6,920 nt of DNA from an uncultured Erysipelotrichaceae bacterium (GTDB lineage: Bacteria > Bacillota_I > Bacilli_A > Erysipelotrichales > Coprobacillaceae): positions 1 through 6,920 of the forward strand of contig URQL01000088.1 of the NCBI GenBank assembly GCA_900550005.1, written 5' to 3'. The translations under genes were made by a program, and so were the position numbers. Positions 1 through 4,055 of the stretch are shown here, piece by piece (positions within the stretch are counted from its first letter, which is position 1; the number at the start of each line of letters is the position of its first letter). The notes beneath the pieces were generated by a model. It made no database searches and was not told where the DNA came from. It was given only the letters and a program-made list of their open reading frames with translations.

Positions 1-1346
1 GTTTAGTTATGATCCCTAACTGTGATAAAAACGTACCAGGATTATTAATGGCTGCAGCCCGTGTCAATGTACCTACTATTTTTGTTAGTGGTGGACCGAT
101 GCTAGCAGGTAAAAAATTAGATGGAAGAAGAACATGCTTATCTTCTTTATTTGAAGCTGTAGGTGAATTTAATGCTGGCAATATGACAATGGAAAAATTA
201 AAAGAATTTGAACAAAAAGCATGTCCAACTTGTGGGTCTTGTTCAGGTATGTATACCGCAAATTCGATGAATTGTTTAACTGAAGTTTTAGGAATGGGAC
301 TTAGAGGAAATGGAACGATCCCAGGTGTTTATTCTGAACGTATTCGTTTAGCTAAACATGCAGGTATGCAAATCGTCGAATTAGTAAAAAGAGATATTAA
401 ACCTCGTGATATCATGAATGAAAAAGCATTTATGAATGCTTTAGCTGTGGATATGGCACTTGGCTGTTCAACAAACTCTATGCTTCATTTACCAGCCATT
501 GCGCATGAAGCTGGTGTAAAATTAAATCTAGAAATTGCAAATGAAATGAGTAAAAAGGTACCTAACTTATGCCATTTGGCTCCAGCTGGAGATACTTTCA
601 TGGAAGATCTAGATGAAGCTGGTGGTGTTTATGCAGTAATGAATGAACTTAATAAAATAGGTGTCATTCACAAAGATTGTTTAACTGTTACAACAAAAAC
701 AGTAGGTGAAAATATTGAAGAATGTGTTAATTTAAATCCTGAAATCATCCGACCTGTTGAAAATCCATATTCTAAAACAGGTGGAATTGCTGTATTAAAA
801 GGAAATCTAGCAAAAGATGGCGCCGTTGTTAAACAATCTGCAGTAGCTAAAGAAATGCTTGTTCATACAGGACCAGCACGTGTATTTGATAGTGAAGAAG
901 AAGCTATTGAAGCCATTCGTGCAAGCAAAATCGTTAAAGGTGATGTTGTTGTTATTCGTTATGAAGGACCTAAAGGTGGACCAGGAATGCGTGAAATGTT
1001 ATCTCCAACATCAGAAATTGCCGGAATGGGCTTAGATAAAGACGTCGCTTTGATCACAGATGGACGTTTTTCAGGAGCTACGCGTGGGGCTTCGATTGGA
1101 CACGTATCACCAGAAGCGGCAGAAGGTGGTATTATTGGATTAGTTGAAGAAGGTGATTTGATCCATATTGATATCCCAAATCATATTTTAGAATTACAAG
1201 TAAGCGATGAAGAGCTTGCTAAACGTAAAGAACAATGGCAACCAAGGGAACCAAAAATTAAAAAAGGTTACTTATTAAGATATGCTGCTCAAGTCACATC
1301 AGCATCAACGGGAGCAATTTTAAGAGTACCTGGATACGAAGAATAG
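1..1346 (+). CDS. ilvD: Dihydroxy-acid dehydratase, 5'-truncated by the window edge
   Basis: Dehydrates 2,3-dihydroxy-isovalerate and 2,3-dihydroxy-3-methylvalerate to the 2-keto acids that precede valine, isoleucine and leucine; cytoplasmic Fe-S enzyme. The reading frame is open to base 1 (codons for Leu-Val precede the first ATG at 9), and that ATG lies inside the conserved block ending NCDK, so it is not the start. About 110 N-terminal residues, including the first cluster cysteine, are outside the window. Numbering from the Met at 9, Cys5 of NCDK and Cys78, the last Cys of CPTCGSC, are the other two expected cluster ligands. Asp6 and Lys7 match the Mg2+ site. Ser335 in SPTS matches the proposed catalytic serine, and residues 348-356 (LITDGRFSG) are the second IlvD/Edd signature. 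The C-terminus is intact. ilvB follows after 12 bases, so the two are surely co-transcribed. Nothing looks damaged. Confidence 0.96.
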   Translation, partial: LVMIPNCDKNVPGLLMAAARVNVPTIFVSGGPMLAGKKLDGRRTCLSSLFEAVGEFNAGNMTMEKLKEFEQKACPTCGSCSGMYTANSMNCLTEVLGMGLRGNGTIPGVYSERIRLAKHAGMQIVELVKRDIKPRDIMNEKAFMNALAVDMALGCSTNSMLHLPAIAHEAGVKLNLEIANEMSKKVPNLCHLAPAGDTFMEDLDEAGGVYAVMNELNKIGVIHKDCLTVTTKTVGENIEECVNLNPEIIRPVENPYSKTGGIAVLKGNLAKDGAVVKQSAVAKEMLVHTGPARVFDSEEEAIEAIRASKIVKGDVVVIRYEGPKGGPGMREMLSPTSEIAGMGLDKDVALITDGRFSGATRGASIGHVSPEAAEGGIIGLVEEGDLIHIDIPNHILELQVSDEELAKRKEQWQPREPKIKKGYLLRYAAQVTSASTGAILRVPGYEE

Positions 1347-1358
1347 GGGGAGTCAGGA

Positions 1359-3032
1359 ATGAAAATGACTGGATCACAAATTGTTGTTGAATGTCTATTA
1401 GAACAAGGTGTCGATACTGTTTTTGGATATCCTGGAGGAACAATTTTAAATGTTTATGATGCTTTATACGATTACCAAGATCGTATAAAGCATGTTCTTA
1501 CTAGTCATGAACAAGGGGCAAGCCACGCAGCTGATGGGTATGCTCGTTCAACTGGAAAAGTAGGAGTTTGTATGGCAACTTCAGGACCAGGAGCAACCAA
1601 TTTAGTGACAGGTTTAGCGACGGCTTATATGGATTCTATTCCTGTAGTTGCAATTACTTGTAACCAAGTGACAAGTTTAATTGGTAAAGATAGTTTTCAA
1701 GAAGTCGATATTGTGGGGATGACGATGCCAATTACAAAACATAACTTCATGGTAAAGGATATTCATGATTTAGCAGCTACTTTTAGGCGTGCTTTTGAAA
1801 TTGCACGTAGTGGAAGACCAGGACCTGTTTTAATCGATATTACAAAAGATGTAACTGCAGATACGATCGATTTTGAACCTATTCAAGTTCAAAAATCAAT
1901 AAAACAAAAAACATATCAAGATGTAGATATTCAAGAAGCGGTGCAATTAATTCAAACATCAAAACGCCCTTATATTATGTGTGGTGGAGGAGTGATCACA
2001 AGTGGAGCAAGCGATGCTTTAAAATTGTTTGCAAATAAAATTGATGCCCCAGTCTGTGATACTTTAATGGGAAAAGGAGGCTTTTCTTCTTTAGATCCTC
2101 GTTATACAGGGATGATCGGTATGCATGGAACGAAAGCCACGAACTATGGTGTAAGCCAAGCTGATTTATTGATTGCAATCGGCGCTCGTTTTAGTGATCG
2201 TGTAACTGGTGATACAAATACTTTTGCTTCTCAAGCAAAGATTATTCATATTGATATTGATGAAGCTGAAATCAATAAAAATATAAAAGTAATACAACAT
2301 ATTGTAGGTGATGCGAAAATGGTTTTAGAAGATATTAATGCTAAATTACCAGAATTAAATCATCAAGAATGGATGGAAACAATTGCTTCATTGAAACAAA
2401 AATATCCTCTTATTTATAATCAAGAAGGACTTACAGGACCTTATGTTGTTGAAACAATCAATCGTTTAACAAAGAGTGAAGCCTTAATTGTCACTGAAGT
2501 AGGTCAAAACCAAATGTGGGCAGCGCAATATTATCAATTTAAATATCCTCGTCAATTAATTACATCAGGTGGACTTGGAACGATGGGATTTGGATTAGGG
2601 GCTGCTATTGGTGCTCAAATTGGTAATCCAGATAAAACAGTTTTCAATATTGCTGGTGATGGATGTTTTAGGATGAACTTAAATGAAATGGCTACGGTAT
2701 GTCGTAACCAACTTCCAATCATTGAAGTTGTATTAAATAATCAAGTTTTAGGAATGGTTCGTCAATGGCAAACATTATTCTATAATCATCGTTATTCACA
2801 TACGATCTTAAATGATGGTGTTGATTTTGTAAAATTGGGAGAAGCTTTTGGTGCTACATCTTATCGTGTCACATCAAAAGAGCAATTAGAACCTGTATTA
2901 AAAGAAGCAATTGCTTTAAGAAAACCTGTTTTAATTGAATGTGTCATTGATCAAGACGATAAAGTTTGGCCAATGGTTGCTCCAGGAGGCGCTATTGCTA
3001 AAGCTTTTGATGAAGATGATTTAACAAAATAA
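1359..3032 (+). CDS. ilvB: Acetohydroxyacid (acetolactate) synthase, catalytic large subunit
   Basis: Thiamine-diphosphate enzyme that condenses two pyruvates to acetolactate, or pyruvate with 2-ketobutyrate to acetohydroxybutyrate; first common step of branched-chain amino acid synthesis. The 557 residues are normal length. The N-terminal TPP domain (about 4-168) has catalytic Glu51 in SHEQGA and the Phe113-Gln114-Glu115 loop. The central FAD-type domain (about 190-325) has GMHG at 254-257 and GARFSDRVTG at 275-284. The C-terminal domain has GDG at 433-435 with Asp434 and Asn461 as Mg2+ ligands, then LGMVRQWQ at 464-471. The GMHG and RFxDRVTG motifs favour the FAD-containing anabolic enzyme over the catabolic AlsS type. 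The start at 1359 is chosen because AGGGGGAG at 1345-1352, overlapping the ilvD stop, sits 6 bases upstream; the Met two codons later is too far. No ilvN regulatory subunit follows. Confidence 0.96.
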   Translation: MKMTGSQIVVECLLEQGVDTVFGYPGGTILNVYDALYDYQDRIKHVLTSHEQGASHAADGYARSTGKVGVCMATSGPGATNLVTGLATAYMDSIPVVAITCNQVTSLIGKDSFQEVDIVGMTMPITKHNFMVKDIHDLAATFRRAFEIARSGRPGPVLIDITKDVTADTIDFEPIQVQKSIKQKTYQDVDIQEAVQLIQTSKRPYIMCGGGVITSGASDALKLFANKIDAPVCDTLMGKGGFSSLDPRYTGMIGMHGTKATNYGVSQADLLIAIGARFSDRVTGDTNTFASQAKIIHIDIDEAEINKNIKVIQHIVGDAKMVLEDINAKLPELNHQEWMETIASLKQKYPLIYNQEGLTGPYVVETINRLTKSEALIVTEVGQNQMWAAQYYQFKYPRQLITSGGLGTMGFGLGAAIGAQIGNPDKTVFNIAGDGCFRMNLNEMATVCRNQLPIIEVVLNNQVLGMVRQWQTLFYNHRYSHTILNDGVDFVKLGEAFGATSYRVTSKEQLEPVLKEAIALRKPVLIECVIDQDDKVWPMVAPGGAIAKAFDEDDLTK

Positions 3033-3068
3033 AAAAATAGTTGTAACGATTTGTTACAACTATTTTTT
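3032..3068. terminator. Bidirectional intrinsic terminator between convergent genes
   Basis: A perfect 16-bp hairpin: left arm 3032-3047 (six A then TAGTTGTAAC), loop GATTT at 3048-3052, right arm 3053-3068 (GTTACAACTA then six T). On the + strand it ends in a T run after ilvB. Read from the other strand it ends equally in T and serves the xre-type gene. The left arm begins on the last base of the ilvB stop codon, and the right arm ends inside the regulator's stop codon (3067-3069), so both genes stop in the one structure. The inner stem GTTGTAAC has only three G/C pairs, so it relies on length. Confidence 0.9.
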
Positions 3069-3417
3069 AATCTTCTTGCATTGATAATAAACAATCGATA
3101 CGTTCTTGGATACGTTCTTTGTTAACACTACTTAATTTACGATAACTATCTAAGAATTGATATTCTTCTTCACGTAATTGAATCCATGTATCATCTTTTT
3201 TAAGAGGAGCAGGATTATCAATTTTTCCTAATAAGTAATCAGAAGATGTATGTAAGAGAGTAGCAATTTCACCTAATACATCTGCTTTAGGTACGTTGAT
3301 ATCATTTTCATACTTAGATAACATTGATTTTGTAATTCCAACTTGTTTAGCTAGAGATACCTGAGTAATGTTTTGTTCTTGACGTAATCCGATAATTCTT
3401 GACCCTAATTTCTTCAT
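3067..3417 (-). CDS. Xre/Cro-C1-type helix-turn-helix transcriptional regulator
   Basis: A 116-residue cytoplasmic DNA-binding protein. Residues about 4-64 form an HTH_3 domain; the helix-turn-helix is about 18-39 (TQVSLAKQVGITKSMLSKYEND), with the family-typical SxYE at 34-37 and the closing SSDYLLG at 58-64. After a short linker, residues 83-113 form a charged helical segment (EEEYQFLDSYRKLS, then a helix ending CLL) that probably serves for dimerisation. The start is supported by AAAGAGGT at 3426-3433 on the complement, 8 bases before the ATG. It converges on ilvB through a shared terminator and diverges from the Sel1-repeat gene across 263 bases. An inverted repeat over its own -10 suggests autorepression. 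The target genes cannot be read from sequence; the divergent Sel1 operon is the natural candidate. There is no metalloprotease domain or toxin partner next to it. Confidence 0.9.
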   Translation of the reverse strand: MKKLGSRIIGLRQEQNITQVSLAKQVGITKSMLSKYENDINVPKADVLGEIATLLHTSSDYLLGKIDNPAPLKKDDTWIQLREEEYQFLDSYRKLSSVNKERIQERIDCLLSMQED

Positions 3418-3444
3418 AGTATTTGACCTCTTTAATTTTCTTAC

Positions 3445-3458
3445 GTATACTATTATAC
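3445..3458. promoter_or_regulatory. Candidate operator: GTATA/TATAC inverted repeat over the regulator's -10
   Basis: GTATACTATTATAC: five-base arms GTATA (3445-3449) and TATAC (3454-3458) with a 4-base centre. It covers the -10 hexamer at 3452-3457 and the likely start point, where a bound repressor would block polymerase. The same arms recur at 3558-3570. In AT-rich DNA such repeats arise by chance, so this is a candidate only. Confidence 0.35.
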
Positions 3459-3482
3459 ATAAAATTACGAAAAAAACATCAA
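3452..3482 (-). promoter_or_regulatory. Candidate promoter of the Xre-type regulator
   Basis: On the complement, a perfect TATAAT occupies 3452-3457. The best -35 is TTGATG at 3477-3482, with a rather long 19-base spacer that includes seven T. A start near 3445 would leave a leader of about 28 bases before the ATG at 3417, containing the RBS. The -10 is convincing; the -35 is weak, which fits a weakly expressed or regulated gene. Confidence 0.6.
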
Positions 3483-3557
3483 AATTGTTAAACTTTTATC
3501 TTGTTTTAGCTTGTTTTCTATAATTAAGTAAATTTTATTTCACATATTAGTAAATTC

Positions 3558-3570
3558 GTATAATTTATAC
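3558..3570. promoter_or_regulatory. Candidate operator: GTATAATTTATAC palindrome
   Basis: A perfect 13-base palindrome, arms GTATAA and TTATAC around a central T. Its outer five bases on each side match those of the repeat at 3445-3458, so the same dimeric protein could bind both. It lies in the middle of the divergent intergenic region, about 60 bases upstream of the + strand promoter. It contains a TATAAT on the + strand, but no good -35 stands at the right distance. Confidence 0.35.
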
Positions 3571-3608
3571 TACTTCTAAGTTCATTATATAATAAAAAAA
3601 GAAAAAGT

Positions 3609-3623
3609 TTATCGTAACGATAA
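3609..3623. promoter_or_regulatory. Candidate operator: 15-base perfect palindrome upstream of the Sel1 gene promoter
   Basis: TTATCGTAACGATAA: seven-base arms around a central A, ending 6 bases before the -35 hexamer at 3630 and centred about 49 bases before the likely transcription start. It carries most of the G/C bases in a stretch otherwise almost pure A/T, which makes it stand out. The position suits an activator or a repressor acting by looping. No T run follows, so it is not a terminator. Confidence 0.45.
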
Positions 3624-3629
3624 GAATAA

Positions 3630-3658
3630 TTCAAAATAATGACTATTTATGGTATGAT
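3630..3658 (+). promoter_or_regulatory. Candidate extended -10 promoter of the Sel1-repeat/HAD operon
   Basis: TTCAAA at 3630-3635 (4 of 6 to consensus), a 17-base spacer, then TATGAT at 3653-3658 preceded by TG-G at 3650-3652, an extended -10. Transcription would begin near 3665, leaving a leader of about 16 bases that holds only the RBS GAGGTGA at 3669-3675. The leader is too short for a riboswitch. This promoter makes a translation start at 3639 impossible, since that ATG would lie upstream of the transcript. Confidence 0.65.
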
Positions 3659-3680
3659 TAACTTAGTTGAGGTGATAAAA

Positions 3681-4055
3681 ATGGATATTATTGATCGTTT
3701 AAAATATTATGAACCTTTATTTAATAATTGGATTGTGGATGAATTGATTTCAAGTGATGAAGATATCAGTTTTGTTAAAGTAGTAAAAGAGGGTTACAAT
3801 GCAAATGAAAGTAAAGTTTTAAAGGTACGTACTTTGCTTACAAAAGTAGCAGGTGATGAAAAGCAAATCATGGATGATTTACAAAATCAATACCATAATT
3901 ATATGCTTCAATATGATCATCCAGAGGATTATTTAGATCTTCCTTATTTACAAGAAGAACATTATTATATTGAAGACGATGATCGTATTTTAGGAATGGA
4001 TATCTGTTTTTTAATGAAAGAAGAGCTACATGAAGAAGTACAATTACCAAAAACA
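3681..4055 (+). other. N-terminal domain resembling a truncated protein-kinase N-lobe
   Basis: Residues 1-125 of the Sel1-repeat protein. I align by memory to the opening of Firmicute Ser/Thr kinases that begin with YEPLFGxW, then a strand and a GEGSYG-like loop, an AVKV strand, and IEHxDGIGxDIxIRMELL. Here the counterparts are YEPLFNNW (10-17), SSDEDISFVKV (24-34), KVLKV (45-49, Lys48 in the place of the ATP-binding lysine) and IEDDDRILGMDICFLMKEEL (97-116). After the presumed hinge the chain passes straight into Sel1 repeat 1. With no glycines in the loop and no C-lobe, it cannot be an active kinase. An unrelated acidic domain is the alternative. Confidence 0.5.

Noticed and set aside
9..11. 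ATG at 9 as the start of ilvD
   Set aside because: The frame is open to base 1 and the ATG falls inside the conserved block before NCDK; about 110 residues of the family lie upstream of it.
1996..2178. 60-codon frame on the - strand inside ilvB
   Set aside because: Antisense to a highly conserved enzyme, with no recognisable domain; a shadow frame.
3588..3593. TATAAT as the Sel1 gene's promoter
   Set aside because: A perfect hexamer, but the bases 16-18 upstream (TTATAC region) do not resemble a -35; the extended -10 at 3650-3658 with TTCAAA at 17 bases is better.
3418..3680. Riboswitch, T-box, small RNA or tRNA in the intergenic region
   Set aside because: No clover-leaf, no long paired structure and no terminator; the likely leaders are about 16 and 28 bases. 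Only promoters and short inverted repeats are visible.
3868..4050. 60-codon frame on the - strand opposite the kinase-like head
   Set aside because: No recognisable protein and fully inside a well-supported gene; a shadow frame.
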